A stretch of 64,000 nucleotides of DNA from Betaproteobacteria bacterium HGW-Betaproteobacteria-4 (GCA_002840785.1 PHCH01000015.1:49725-113724); one strand, 5' to 3'; shown: positions 52,192-61,253, numbered from the stretch's first letter. The notes: generated from the sequence alone by a model not told the origin. Program-made: numbers and translations.

Positions 52192-53170
52192 ACTTTCCCC
52201 TCGTTTGCTCCGCTCGACACGACGTTGCGCCGGACGAGGTCGATGAGGTTCTGGTCCAGCGTCTGCATGCCGAAATTCTGGCCGGTCTGGATCGCCGAAT
52301 ACATCTGGGCGACCTTGTTCTCGCGAATCAGATTGCGGATGGCCGGCGTGCCGATCATGATTTCATGCGCCGCCACCCGGCCCGTGCCGTCCTTGGTCTT
52401 GAGCAGCGTCTGCGAAATGACCGCGCGTAGCGATTCGGACAGCATCGAGCGGACCATTTCCTTTTCCGCCGCCGGGAAGACGTCGACGATGCGGTCCACC
52501 GTCTTGGCGGCCGACGAGGTGTGCAGGGTACCGAACACGAGGTGACCGGTTTCGGCCGCGGTGAGCGCCAGGCGGATGGTTTCCAGGTCGCGCATTTCGC
52601 CAACCAGGATGACGTCCGGATCCTCGCGCAGCGCCGAGCGCAGGGCGTTGGCAAAAGACAGCGTGTGCGGCCCGACTTCGCGCTGGTTGATCAGACACTT
52701 CTTCGATTCATGGACGAATTCGATCGGATCCTCGACGGTCAGGATGTGGCCGTAATCGTTTTCGTTAACGTGATTGACCATCCCGGCCAGGGTCGTCGAT
52801 TTACCCGAACCGGTCGGCCCGGTGACCAGCACGATGCCGCGCGGATACTCGGAAATTTCCTTGAAAATCTTGGAATGGTCCGGAAGACGGCACCGGCGCC
52901 CCGATGCTGGTTGAAGGCATTGACCCGGAAACGGGCCAGATTGGGGATTTCAAAGGAAAAGTCGCACTCCAGCGTCTCTTCGTAAATCTTGCGCTGGCCG
53001 TCGTTCATGATGTCGTACACCATGCCGTGAACGTCCTTGTGTTCCATGGCCGGCAGGTTGATGCGCCTGACATCGCCATGCACGCGGATCATCGGCGGCA
53101 GTCCGGAGGACAGGTGGAGGTCGGATGCCTTGTTCTTGACGCTGAAAGCCAGCAGTTCGGTGATGTCCAT
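52170..53170 (-). pseudogene. pilT: PilT, type IV pilus retraction ATPase, frameshifted
   Basis: The N-terminal part (MDITELLAFSVKNKASDLHL through [10 protein letters not shown]) and the ATPase part ([26 protein letters not shown] onward, Asp box, Walker B LVGEMRD, His box) are in different frames. Between FRTIP and KIF homologues have about 12 more residues. The DNA reads ATTCCAAGATTTTC, consistent with loss of about 40 bases between two CCAAG words near 52870. The extreme 3' end ([15 protein letters not shown]) also runs into the pilU start instead of the usual tail, so a second loss is possible. Confidence 0.85.
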
Positions 53171-53226
53171 GCGGATCGTCCTCGGAGCGCGTGTATACTT
53201 GGTTTGTTGTTAATTCCCAATGGATT

Positions 53227-53897
53227 ATGAGCGCAATCGCCGACAACCTGCAAGCTGTCCAGGCCCGTATCGGCGATGCCGCGGCGCTTGCCGGCCGTTC
53301 GCCGGAAAGCATACGCCTGCTGGCGGTGCCAGCGTGCTCGAAGCCGCCGATGCCGGCCAGCTTGCCTTCGGTGAAAACTACGTGCAGGAAGGTATTGAAA
53401 AGGTAACGGCGACGACCGGACGCCATCTCGAATGGCATTTCATCGGCCCGCTGCAGAGCAACAAGTCGCGCGCCGTGGCCGAGCATTTCGACTGGGTGCA
53501 TTCCATCGAGCGCCTGAAAATCGCCGAACGTTTGTCGGCCCAGCGCCCGGCCACGCTGCCGCCCCTGCAGGTCTGCATCCAGGTCAATGTTTCCGGCGAA
53601 GCCAGCAAGAGCGGTTGCGCGCCGGATGAAGCGCTGGCCCTGTGCCAGGCTGTCGCTGCCCTGCCCGGTCTCCAGCTGCGCGGCCTGATGGCCATCCCCG
53701 AACCGACCGATGACCCGGCCGCCCAGCGTGCCCCCTTCCGTCAAGTCCGGGAAATTTACGACCATATCCGGGCGGCCGGTCTGCCGCTCGATACCCTTTC
53801 CATGGGCATGTCCCACGATCTTGAAGCAGCCGTGGCCGAAGGCGCGACCATTGTCCGCATCGGCACGGCCATTTTTGGTGAGAGAAATTACAGATGA
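53227..53897 (+). pseudogene. yggS: YggS/PROSC-family PLP homeostasis protein, frameshifted
   Basis: The first 35 codons (MSAIADNLQAVQARIGDAAA ... RLLAV) and the rest (SVLEAADAGQLAFGENYVQEGIEKV, HFIGPLQSNKSRAVAEHFDWVHSI, LSMGMSHDLEAAVAEGATIVRIG) are in different frames. The missing piece between RLLAV and ASVLE includes the PLP-binding lysine motif SKTF/SKTK. About 16 bases seem to be lost after 53328. Without that lysine the protein could not bind PLP. It lies at the head of yggS-proC-yggT-yggU and is divergent from pilT, with a TATACT -10 at 53194-53199. Confidence 0.85.
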
Positions 53898-54706
53898 AGA
53901 TTGTTTTCCTGGGTGGCGGCAACATGGCCAACGCGTTGATCGGCGGCATGCTCAAGCAGGGCTTCGCAGCCAGCGACATCGATGTCATCGACCCGGGCGC
54001 CGAAGCGCGCACCAAGCTGGCCGCCGCTTACGGCGTCGAGTGTCATGACAGTGCGGTCAGCGCGCCCGCCGGGCCGGACATCCTGGTCCTCGCCGTCAAG
54101 CCGCAGCAGATGAAGGAAGCCGTCGCGCCGCTCGTCGGCAAACTGGGCAACGCGGTCGTCATCAGCATCGCCGCCGGCCTTGACATGACGGCCCTGTCGC
54201 GCTGGCTCGGCGGCCATCGCCAGATCGTCCGCTGCATGCCGAACACGCCGGCCCTGATCGGCGCCGGCATCACCGGGCTGTGCGCCCTGCCCGAAGTGAG
54301 CGCTGACCAGCGCGCTGCTGCAGACCGCGTACTGCGCGCCGTCGGCACCACCGTGTGGATCGAGGACGAGGCGAAGATTGACGGCGTCACGGCCATTTCC
54401 GGTAGCGGCCCGGCCTACGTTTTCCTGTTCATTGAGGCGCTACAGCAGGCTGCCGCCGACCTCGGTTTCACCCCCGAGCAGGGTCGCCTGCTGGCCATCG
54501 AAACGGTGCAGGGCGCTGCCGCTCTGGCTGCCCAGTCGAGCGAACCGGCGGCTATCCTGCGCGAACGCGTCACCTCGAAGGGCGGCACAACGGCAGCAGC
54601 CCTGCAGGTCATGGCCGAACGCGGCGTCAAGGACGGCATCATTTCCGGCTGCATGGCCGCTGCCGCCCGTGGCCAGGAACTTGGCAAAATTCTCGGAGCT
54701 GATTGA
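53894..54706 (+). CDS. proC: Pyrroline-5-carboxylate reductase
   Basis: Last enzyme of proline synthesis, 270 residues. NADPH motif FLGGGNMANALIGG, then VLAVKPQQM, RCMPNTPALIGAGITGL, SGSGPAYVFLFIEAL and the C-terminal TSKGGTTAAALQVM. Overlaps yggS by four bases and yggT by four. Complete. Confidence 0.97.
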   Translation: MKIVFLGGGNMANALIGGMLKQGFAASDIDVIDPGAEARTKLAAAYGVECHDSAVSAPAGPDILVLAVKPQQMKEAVAPLVGKLGNAVVISIAAGLDMTALSRWLGGHRQIVRCMPNTPALIGAGITGLCALPEVSADQRAAADRVLRAVGTTVWIEDEAKIDGVTAISGSGPAYVFLFIEALQQAAADLGFTPEQGRLLAIETVQGAAALAAQSSEPAAILRERVTSKGGTTAAALQVMAERGVKDGIISGCMAAAARGQELGKILGAD

Positions 54707-55239
54707 TGCAAGCCATCGTTTTCCTGCTCGACGCTGTCGTCAGCTTCTTTTGCACGCTGTTCCTGCTGCGCTTCATGATGCAGGCGATGCGCGTCTCCTT
54801 TGGCGGGCAGATTGGCGATTTCGTCATCAAACTGACCAACTGGGCGGTCAAGCCGCTGCGCCGCATCATCCCCGGCGCCGGCGGTTTCGACTGGGCCAGC
54901 CTGGTTGCCGCGTTGGCATTGCAACTGCTGTTCACCGGCATCATCGTCGGCGCATCGATCAGCTTCGGTGAAGTTGATGGCGCCAGCGTGGCGCTGACGA
55001 TTCTCTGGATTACCGTGCGCGGCCTGCTGCGCCTCTCCGTTTACATCATGATCGGCGCCTTGATCCTGCAGGCCGTGCTGTCATGGGTCAATCCCTACTC
55101 GCCGTTGTCGGCGCCGGCCCATCAGCTGACCCGGCCGCTGCTCGATCCGATTCGCCGCATCGTGCCACTGATCTCGGGCATCGACCTGTCGCCGCTGGTC
55201 GCCATCCTGCTGCTGCAAGCGCTGCTGATGTTCCTGTGA
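54703..55239 (+). CDS. yggT: YggT-family membrane protein
   Basis: Integral membrane protein of 178 residues formed by two YggT repeats, each with two membrane helices and the motif W-x-x-P-L-R-x-I-x-P-G (AVKPLRRIIPGAGGFDWAS, then LLDPIRRIVPLISGIDLSP). Homologues take part in osmotic or cell-shape processes; function uncertain. Overlaps proC and yggU. Confidence 0.92.
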   Translation: MMQAIVFLLDAVVSFFCTLFLLRFMMQAMRVSFGGQIGDFVIKLTNWAVKPLRRIIPGAGGFDWASLVAALALQLLFTGIIVGASISFGEVDGASVALTILWITVRGLLRLSVYIMIGALILQAVLSWVNPYSPLSAPAHQLTRPLLDPIRRIVPLISGIDLSPLVAILLLQALLMFL

Positions 55240-55529
55240 GCGAGTGGTTCCGGCAGGCCGCGGATGGCCGCATCACGCTGACCCTGCACATCCAGCCCGG
55301 CGCCAAGAAGACCGAGTTTGCCGGGCTGCATGGCGACGCGCTAAAAATCCGCCTCGCCGCGCCACCGGTCGACGGCAAAGCCAACGAGGCGCTGGTCAAG
55401 TTCATCGCAGAAACGTTGAAGCTCCCGAAGTCGGCGGTCAACCTCAAAAGCGGCCAGACCTCGCGGCGCAAGGTGCTGGAAGTTCAGGGTGCAGAGGTTG
55501 GCGCCATTGCTGCTTTCGCCTCGGCGTAA
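55236..55529 (+). CDS. yggU: YggU/DUF167 family protein
   Basis: Protein of 97 residues starting at GTG, overlapping the yggT stop. The DUF167 pattern HIQPGAKKTEFAGLHGDALKIRLAAPPVDGKANEALVKF and LKSGQTSRRKVLEV is clear. Function unknown. The order proC-yggT-yggU is standard. Confidence 0.92.
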   Translation: MSEWFRQAADGRITLTLHIQPGAKKTEFAGLHGDALKIRLAAPPVDGKANEALVKFIAETLKLPKSAVNLKSGQTSRRKVLEVQGAEVGAIAAFASA

Positions 55530-55539
55530 ATTCGGGCGC

Positions 55540-56145
55540 TTAAAGCATCCCGCGTTCGCGGATAAAGGCGATGATTTTGTCCAGGCCTTCGCCCGTTTTC
55601 AGGTTGGAAAAGACAAAAGGCCGCTCGCCACGCTGAACCTTGGCGTCGTACGCCATGACCTCAAGCGAGGCGCCGACCATCGGGGCGAGGTCGATCTTGT
55701 TGATGACCAGCAGGTCGGACTTGGTGATGCCCGGTCCGCCCTTGCGCGGAATTTTCTCGCCGGCGGCGACGTCGATGACGTAGAGCGTCAGATCGGACAG
55801 CTCGGGCGAGAAGGTGGCTGCCAGGTTGTCGCCGCCGGATTCGACGAGGATCAACTCGACATCGGGAAAGGCCCGTTGCAGGCGGTCGATGGCCTCCAGA
55901 TTGATCGAGGCATCCTCGCGAATCGCCGTGTGCGGGCAACCGCCGGTTTCGACGCCGATGATGCGCTCCGGCGCCAGCGCCGAATGATTGACCAGGAACT
56001 TGGCGTCCTCGGCGGTGTAGATATCGTTGGTGACGACGGCCATGTCGATCTGCTCGCGCAAGGCCTGGCACAGGGCGAGGGTCAATGCTGTCTTGCCGGA
56101 ACCGACGGGTCCGCCGATGCCGACGCGTAAGGCTTGTTTGCTCAT
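55540..56145 (-). CDS. ureG: Urease accessory GTPase UreG
   Basis: Protein of 201 residues: P-loop [23 protein letters not shown], the metal-binding Cys-Pro-His in [36 protein letters not shown] and NKIDLAP. It drives nickel insertion into urease. Last gene of the operon, overlapped at its start by the DUF559 gene. Confidence 0.97.
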   Translation of the reverse strand: MSKQALRVGIGGPVGSGKTALTLALCQALREQIDMAVVTNDIYTAEDAKFLVNHSALAPERIIGVETGGCPHTAIREDASINLEAIDRLQRAFPDVELILVESGGDNLAATFSPELSDLTLYVIDVAAGEKIPRKGGPGITKSDLLVINKIDLAPMVGASLEVMAYDAKVQRGERPFVFSNLKTGEGLDKIIAFIRERGML

Positions 56146-56600
56146 GCGTTGAGTGTTTCCAGTTGGGTTTGCAGGTGTTCGTAAACGCCCGGGAGATTGT
56201 TCAGGATGTCGCGATTGGCGTAGCGCAGGACGTGCAGGCCGTGGCTTTCCAGTAAGGCTGTGCGCTGGACGTCGTATTCCGGCTGTTCGGCGTGGCTGTC
56301 GCCGTCGACTTCGATGACCAGCTTCAGTTCGGCGCAGTAGAAATCGACGACGTAGGGGCCGATCGGTTTCTGGCGGTGGAATTTGTGACCGTGGAACTGA
56401 CGGCTGCGCAGGACTTTTTGCCAGAGCAGGTTCTCGGCGGGGGTGGGGGCTTTGCGGTTGGCGCGGGCGAAGGTGGTCAGGCGTTTTTCGTAAGGCAGAT
56501 AACCCAACCCCTCCCCTGCCCTCCCCTTGTCAGGGGAGGGAGTGTTCTGCTCCCCCCCTGACAAGGGGGGGCTGGGGGGGGTTGCCTTTACCATCACCAT
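56142..56600 (-). CDS. DUF559 restriction-endonuclease-like protein inside the urease operon
   Basis: Protein of 152 residues. The DUF559 domain runs from [31 protein letters not shown] to the end. The Vsr/PDDEXK-like core is [32 protein letters not shown]. Function unknown. The first 30 or so residues ([20 protein letters not shown]) are encoded by a large palindrome, so the true N-terminus may be later. It lies between ureF and ureG, which are normally adjacent, overlapping ureG by four bases. Confidence 0.8.
   Translation of the reverse strand: MVMVKATPPSPPLSGGEQNTPSPDKGRAGEGLGYLPYEKRLTTFARANRKAPTPAENLLWQKVLRSRQFHGHKFHRQKPIGPYVVDFYCAELKLVIEVDGDSHAEQPEYDVQRTALLESHGLHVLRYANRDILNNLPGVYEHLQTQLETLNA
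56504..56584. repeat. Large imperfect palindrome (C-rich/G-rich repeat element)
   Basis: Two arms of about 31 bases, CAACCCC...CCCTTGTCAGGGG and CCCCCTGACAAGGGG...GGGGTTG, surround a 17-base centre. It resembles the widespread palindromic repeats that produce [14 protein letters not shown] spurious peptides in many proteobacteria. It lies at the 5' end of the DUF559 frame. Confidence 0.8.
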
Positions 56601-56601
56601 C

Positions 56602-57297
56602 TCAAGACCGAAACAACCTTGAATACTGCGTTTCATGCCGCGCACAAGCAATGGCGAAGGCCGGTGTGAAGTTGGACCATTTCGATTTTGGCCAATTTTT
56701 CCGGTTGACCGTAGCAATCGGGATTTGCCGCCCGAGATCGGCCAGCAGTCGTTGGCCGGCCGCCTGGCCGAGCGGTACGGCCTTCAAGGCGGCCATCACC
56801 TGGTTTTCGGCCCATGACCAAAGGTAGGCTGTAAGCGCGGCTTCCGGGTCGATCTGCCAGGCGGCGGCGATGCCGGACCAGACCGTCGGGAAAGCGACTT
56901 CCGGCAGGGCTTCGACCGTGGTTATCACGCCGCCCAGCGAATCGTCGCGCAAGTCACGCAGCAGGCGCCGCATCGAAAAACCCATTTGCGCCGTTTCGGC
57001 CCGCAGTTCGGCCGATTCGCGGCTGGCCAGGAATTCGGCGTTGAGGCAGTCGATCTCGGCCGTGTTGCCGGCCGACCACGCGGCCATCAAGGCGACGACC
57101 AGCGGCGCCTCGTAGCTGCCGATGCCATGGTGCAGCAGATCGGCGATCCAGCGCCCCGCCCCCGCCTCGTCGCGAATCACGCCGGACTCAACCGCCCATT
57201 CCAGCCCCTGCGAATAGGTGTAGGCACCGACCGGCAGGGCCGGGCTGGCCAGTTGCAGCAGGCGGGCGAGTTGCAGCATTGACGAAGCTGGATTCAT
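56602..57297 (-). CDS. ureF: Urease accessory protein UreF, with embedded repeat
   Basis: Protein of 231 residues. LLQLASPALPVGAYTYSQGLEWAVE near the start and FTPAFAIACARHETQYSRLFRS at the end are typical UreF. UreF works with UreD and UreG as a fidelity factor for nickel insertion. Residues about 192-208 (IATVNRKNWPKSKW) are encoded by a dispersed repeat in reverse orientation, replacing the usual acidic/Ala-rich stretch with one of nearly equal length. The natural C-terminus is kept in frame. Overlaps the tautomerase gene by four bases. Confidence 0.9.
   Translation of the reverse strand: MNPASSMLQLARLLQLASPALPVGAYTYSQGLEWAVESGVIRDEAGAGRWIADLLHHGIGSYEAPLVVALMAAWSAGNTAEIDCLNAEFLASRESAELRAETAQMGFSMRRLLRDLRDDSLGGVITTVEALPEVAFPTVWSGIAAAWQIDPEAALTAYLWSWAENQVMAALKAVPLGQAAGQRLLADLGRQIPIATVNRKNWPKSKWSNFTPAFAIACARHETQYSRLFRS
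56681..56719 (+). repeat. Dispersed repeat, copy 12 (inside ureF)
   Basis: Copy with TTCGATTTTGGCC block and the exact core CCGGTTGACCGTAGCAA. ureF reads through on the minus strand. Confidence 0.92.
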
Positions 57298-57500
57298 CCG
57301 GTCGCTTGCTGCTTTTTCCAGTCGTCAGTGAGCAGCCCGGCGTAGCCCCAATTCTCGTCGTCGATCTCCTGGATGACGATGTGCGTATGCTCCGGCTTCT
57401 TGCCCAGCACACGGGCCAGCGAGTCGGTGATATCACGCACGATTTCTGCCTTTTGTGCCCGGGTGGCACCCTTGGTGATTTGAACGTTGACGTAAGGCAT
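57294..57500 (-). CDS. 4-oxalocrotonate tautomerase family protein
   Basis: Protein of 68 residues with the catalytic Pro1 (MPYVNVQITKGATRAQK) and the family pattern LARVLGKKPEHTHIVIQEIDDENWGYAG. Members are small enol-keto tautomerases of varied substrates. It is embedded between ureE and ureF and overlaps the latter by four bases; a link to urease is not known. Confidence 0.9.
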   Translation of the reverse strand: MPYVNVQITKGATRAQKAEIVRDITDSLARVLGKKPEHTHIVIQEIDDENWGYAGLLTDDWKKQQATG

Positions 57501-57517
57501 GTCGGTAAATTTCCCGT

Positions 57518-58054
57518 TTAGCGCGGCTTGAACTGGTGGATTTTCGGCACCGAACGATGCGGGCCGTGACCGGGGTTGTGCAGGTCGGGAGCCGGCTCAT
57601 CGTCGCCGTGCTGGTGGCCCCCATGCGAACCGTAGGCGCCGGATTCCGGCTGGAACGGCGCTTCGCTTTCCGTCACCGAGCAACCGAGGCCGCGCACCAT
57701 GTCGGCCAGTACGTGGTCGGTCTGGAAGCGCAGCTTGCCGCCGCTTTCGGTCGGCAGGATCTGCACCGGCACGTGGCGGTTGCCGAGGTGGTAGGCGGCG
57801 CGTGCGAAGAGCAGCGGGCTGTCGGCGACGGCTTCGATGAGCATTTCCGGGGCGGCAAGAATCTCGACGACGACCGAACCATCTTCCGCTGCCAGCTTGT
57901 CGCCGCCGTGCAGGTGGTCGCCGCGTTCAAGGAAGATACCGGCTTCGGCGCCGGAAGCGAGCGTGACCTTGAGGCGGCTGCGCTTGCGTTCGTCGTAGGC
58001 GAGGGCCACCGAGTCGGTGGCGGAGGCGGTGGTACGTTGGTTCAGGATCAGCAT
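57518..58054 (-). CDS. ureE: Urease accessory nickel-binding protein UreE
   Basis: Nickel metallochaperone of 178 residues. The N-domain is MLILNQRTTASATDSVALAYDERKRSRLKV; the central GNRHVPVQ and DHVLADMVRGLG are typical. A His-rich tail (HGGHQHGDDEPAPDLHNPGH) binds nickel. Follows ureC by two bases. Complete. Confidence 0.94.
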   Translation of the reverse strand: MLILNQRTTASATDSVALAYDERKRSRLKVTLASGAEAGIFLERGDHLHGGDKLAAEDGSVVVEILAAPEMLIEAVADSPLLFARAAYHLGNRHVPVQILPTESGGKLRFQTDHVLADMVRGLGCSVTESEAPFQPESGAYGSHGGHQHGDDEPAPDLHNPGHGPHRSVPKIHQFKPR

Positions 58055-58056
58055 GG

Positions 58057-59763
58057 TCAGAACAGGAAGTAACGTTGCGCCAGCGGCAACTCGGTCGCCG
58101 GTTCGCAGACGAGATGTACGCCGTCCGCCTTGACGACATAGGTTTCCGGATCGACGGTGATTTCCGGCGTGGCGCCGTTGTGCACCATGTCGGATTTCTG
58201 TAGCTTGCGCGTACCGGAGACGGCAATCAGCGGCTTGCTCAAGCAGAGCGCGGCGACGGCGGGGTTCTTCATAGCTGCCTGCGAAACGAAGGTTACCGAG
58301 GTCTTCAGCGCCTTGCCGAAACTGCCGAACATCGGCCGGTAATGCACCGGCTGTGGCGTCGGGATCGAGGCGTTGGGGTCGCCCATGGCGGCGGCGGCGA
58401 TCATGCCGCCCTTCAGAATCAGCGACGGTTTGACGCCGAAGAAGGCCGGTTTCCACAGCACCAAGTCGGCCAGCTTGCCGACTTCGACGGAGCCGACAGT
58501 GTGGGCGATGCCGTGCGTCAGCGCCGGGTTGATGGTGTATTTGGCGATGTAGCGCTTGACGCGGAAGTTGTCGTTGCGGGCGTTGTCTTCCGGCAAGGCG
58601 CCACGCTGCAGCTTCATCTTGTGCGCCGCCTGCCAGGTACGGATGATGACTTCGCCGACGCGGCCCATGGCCTGCGAGTCGGACGACATCATCGAGAAGG
58701 CACCAAGGTCGTGCAGGATGTCTTCGGCGGCGATGGTTTCGCGGCGGATGCGGCTTTCGGCGAAGGCGATGTCCTCGGCGATACTCGGGTCGAGGTGGTG
58801 GCAGACCATCAGCATGTCGAGATGCTCGTCGATGGTATTCACCGTGTAGGGCATGGTCGGGTTGGTCGAGCTGGGCAGCACATTGGGCAGCCCGGCCGCC
58901 TTGATGATGTCCGGGGCGTGGCCGCCGCCGGCACCTTCGGTGTGGAAGGTGTGGATGGTGCGGCCCTTGAAGGCACCCAGCGTGGCTTCGACGAAGCCCG
59001 ATTCGTTGAGCGTGTCGGAGTGGATGGCGACCTGGACGTCCATCTCGTCGGCCACCGTCAGGCAGCAGTCGATGGCGGCCGGGGTCGTGCCCCAGTCTTC
59101 GTGCAGCTTGAGGCCCATGGCGCCGGCCTCGACCTGTTCGCGCAGGGCTGCCGGCAGGCTGGCGTTGCCCTTGCCGAGAAAGCCGAGGTTCACCGGGAAG
59201 GCGTCGGCCGCTTCGAGCATGCGGTGGATGTGCCACGGCCCCGGCGTGCAGGTCGTGGCGAAGGTGCCGGTGGCCGGCCCGGTGCCGCCGCCGAGCATGG
59301 TCGTCACGCCCGAATACAAAGCCTCGTCGATCTGCTGCGGGCAGATGAAATGGATGTGGCTGTCGATGCCGCCGGCCGTGATGATCATGCCTTCGCCGGC
59401 GATGACCTCGGTGCCGGGGCCGATGACTATCGTGACGCCGGGCTGGATGTCCGGGTTGCCGGCCTTGCCGATGGCGGCGATGCGGCCGTCCTTGAGGCCG
59501 ATGTCGGCCTTGATGATGCCGGTCACGGCGTCGACGATCAGGGCGTTGGTGATGACCGTATCGACGGTTTCGGCGGAGACACGCTGGCCCTGACCCATAC
59601 CGTCGCGGATAACCTTGCCGCCGCCGAATTTCACTTCCTCTCCGTAGATCGTGTGGTCTTTCTCGACCTCGATGATCAGTTCGGTATCAGCGAGACGGAG
59701 ACGGTCGCCGGTCGTGGGACCGAACATCTCGGCATAGGCTTGACGGGTGATTTTCGTGCTCAT
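58057..59763 (-). CDS. ureC: Urease alpha subunit
   Basis: Catalytic subunit of 568 residues. Nickel ligands in [11 protein letters not shown], carbamylated Lys in [17 protein letters not shown], active-site His in [12 protein letters not shown] and the flap region. Also the start [21 protein letters not shown] and [12 protein letters not shown]. Hydrolyses urea to ammonia and carbamate. Overlaps ureB by four bases. No damage seen. Confidence 0.98.
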   Translation of the reverse strand: MSTKITRQAYAEMFGPTTGDRLRLADTELIIEVEKDHTIYGEEVKFGGGKVIRDGMGQGQRVSAETVDTVITNALIVDAVTGIIKADIGLKDGRIAAIGKAGNPDIQPGVTIVIGPGTEVIAGEGMIITAGGIDSHIHFICPQQIDEALYSGVTTMLGGGTGPATGTFATTCTPGPWHIHRMLEAADAFPVNLGFLGKGNASLPAALREQVEAGAMGLKLHEDWGTTPAAIDCCLTVADEMDVQVAIHSDTLNESGFVEATLGAFKGRTIHTFHTEGAGGGHAPDIIKAAGLPNVLPSSTNPTMPYTVNTIDEHLDMLMVCHHLDPSIAEDIAFAESRIRRETIAAEDILHDLGAFSMMSSDSQAMGRVGEVIIRTWQAAHKMKLQRGALPEDNARNDNFRVKRYIAKYTINPALTHGIAHTVGSVEVGKLADLVLWKPAFFGVKPSLILKGGMIAAAAMGDPNASIPTPQPVHYRPMFGSFGKALKTSVTFVSQAAMKNPAVAALCLSKPLIAVSGTRKLQKSDMVHNGATPEITVDPETYVVKADGVHLVCEPATELPLAQRYFLF

Positions 59764-60065
59764 AGCGCCCCCTGAATCTGGCCACGGAAGCCGTAAACCT
59801 GGCGGTCACCAGCCAGCGCGACCAGTTGCACGGTGCGCGTCTGGCCCGGCTCGAAACGCACGGCAGTGCCGGCGGCGATGTCGAGGCGGAAGCCACGGGC
59901 GGCCTCGCGGTCGAAGCTCAGGCCGGCGTTGGTCTCGTAGAAGTGATAATGCGAGCCGACCTGGATCGGCCGGTCGCCGGTGTTGGCGACGACCAGCGTG
60001 ATGGTCGGGCGGCCGGCGTTGAGTTCGAGTTCGCCGGGTTCGGCGAGGAGTTCTCCGGGGATCAT
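59760..60065 (-). CDS. ureB: Urease beta subunit
   Basis: Structural subunit of 101 residues: [20 protein letters not shown], then [21 protein letters not shown] and [12 protein letters not shown]. Part of the urease trimer. Complete. Confidence 0.97.
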   Translation of the reverse strand: MIPGELLAEPGELELNAGRPTITLVVANTGDRPIQVGSHYHFYETNAGLSFDREAARGFRLDIAAGTAVRFEPGQTRTVQLVALAGDRQVYGFRGQIQGAL

Positions 60066-60074
60066 TTCAGCTCC

Positions 60075-60377
60075 TCAAACAATCGGGTTATGCACGGTGA
60101 CCAGCTTGGTGCCGTCCGGGAAGGTGGCTTCGACCTGAATCTCAGGAATCAGCTCGGCGATGCCGTCCATCACGTCGGCGCGGGTCAGCACCTGCGTGCC
60201 GGCGTGCATCAGCTCGGCCACCGTCTTGCCTTCGCGGGCGCCCTCCATGATGGCGCAGGTGATCAGCGCCACGGCCTCGGGGTAATTGAGCTTCAGCCCC
60301 TTGGCCATGCGCCGCTCGGCGAGCAGGCCGGCGGTGAAGATCAGCAGCTTGTCTTTTTCGCGCGGTGTCAGTTCCAT
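60075..60377 (-). CDS. ureA: Urease gamma subunit
   Basis: Structural subunit of 100 residues beginning [20 protein letters not shown], with [21 protein letters not shown] and VTVHNPIV at the end. Complete. GAGGAGTCTTC precedes the ATG. Confidence 0.98.
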   Translation of the reverse strand: MELTPREKDKLLIFTAGLLAERRMAKGLKLNYPEAVALITCAIMEGAREGKTVAELMHAGTQVLTRADVMDGIAELIPEIQVEATFPDGTKLVTVHNPIV

Positions 60378-60386
60378 GAAGACTCC

Positions 60387-61253
60387 TCAGGTATTCCAGA
60401 TTCGGGGGGTAACAGCCGGTCGACCGCAGCAGGCCGGGCGCAGGATGGCCCACAACTCGGCGAACCACAAACGGGCGGCTTCGCTGCTGTCACCGAGGTA
60501 ACGGGCGACGAGCATGCCGGGCAAGGCGCTCAGGCCATGATTGGCGCCATCGGCGGGGATGATCTTGCGGCAGGCTTCGAGCAGGGCCGCAGCCTGCTGC
60601 GGCAATTCGGGAAAGGCGCACAGCAAGGTGCCGCACACCGTAGCGCCAGCCCAGCCGGCCGGGCTGCTCAACATCGCGTCGTTGCCGTCGAAACCGCCGC
60701 GCTCAAGCCAGATTGGTTGATTGCTACGGTCAACCCGAAAAAACAGGTCAAAACGACCCTTTTCAAAACGCTCGCCAGCCGCCGCGCGACCGAGGCACAG
60801 GATGTCCCAGCCGATATAGCGGCTGTCGGCTGCCAGCGAAACACGGGTTTCCATGCGCGCCCGGGCGCCGTCGAACACGATGGTTTCCTGCGGCAGCCAT
60901 TCCAGCGTGGCGCCCTCGCCCACGGCAAAAGCGATGCCCTGCGAAGCCTCGGCACCGCCGCTACGATACCACTTGCCCGCCCCCGGCGTCGTCAGTTGGG
61001 CATGCGCACCGGCGCCAAGCTCGGCCGAAATGGCCAGATGATCGCCGCCGGCAATGCCCGACGGTGGATGCAGCACGATGGCCTGACAGACCGCATCGCC
61101 CTCCGGATACAGCGCCTTCTGCACCCGTAACGGCCCGCGATGCCAATTTTCGCGCAGCACCGTGCGTTCGCCCTGACGGACGAAGCCAAGATGCAACTCG
61201 GCATGCCAGCTCGGCGAATGCTCGGGCGGCAACAAAGGGAGGCGCGAGGTCAT
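60387..61253 (-). CDS. ureD: Urease accessory protein UreD, with embedded repeat
   Basis: Protein of 288 residues: LHLGFVRQGERTVL, LHPPSGIAGGDHLAI, LTTPGAGKWYRS, EWLPQETIVFDGARARM are standard. UreD docks on the urease apoenzyme for activation. Residues about 168-178 (FDLFFRVDRSNQ) come from a dispersed repeat read in the forward orientation. The flanking AGERF and PIWLERGG are intact and the spacing is like that of homologues. The start MTSRLPLLPPEHSP is used. First gene of ureDABCE-tautomerase-F-DUF559-G. Confidence 0.92.
   Translation of the reverse strand: MTSRLPLLPPEHSPSWHAELHLGFVRQGERTVLRENWHRGPLRVQKALYPEGDAVCQAIVLHPPSGIAGGDHLAISAELGAGAHAQLTTPGAGKWYRSGGAEASQGIAFAVGEGATLEWLPQETIVFDGARARMETRVSLAADSRYIGWDILCLGRAAAGERFEKGRFDLFFRVDRSNQPIWLERGGFDGNDAMLSSPAGWAGATVCGTLLCAFPELPQQAAALLEACRKIIPADGANHGLSALPGMLVARYLGDSSEAARLWFAELWAILRPACCGRPAVTPRIWNT
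60719..60757 (-). repeat. Dispersed repeat, copy 14 (inside ureD)
   Basis: Reverse-orientation copy with exact core TTGCTACGGTCAACCC; the TTTTTGGCC block is altered to a related T/C sequence. Confidence 0.88.

Noticed and set aside
60410..60432. GGTCGACCGCAGCAGG near the ureD stop
   Set aside because: Only the core half matches, with three changes, and there is no T-rich block.
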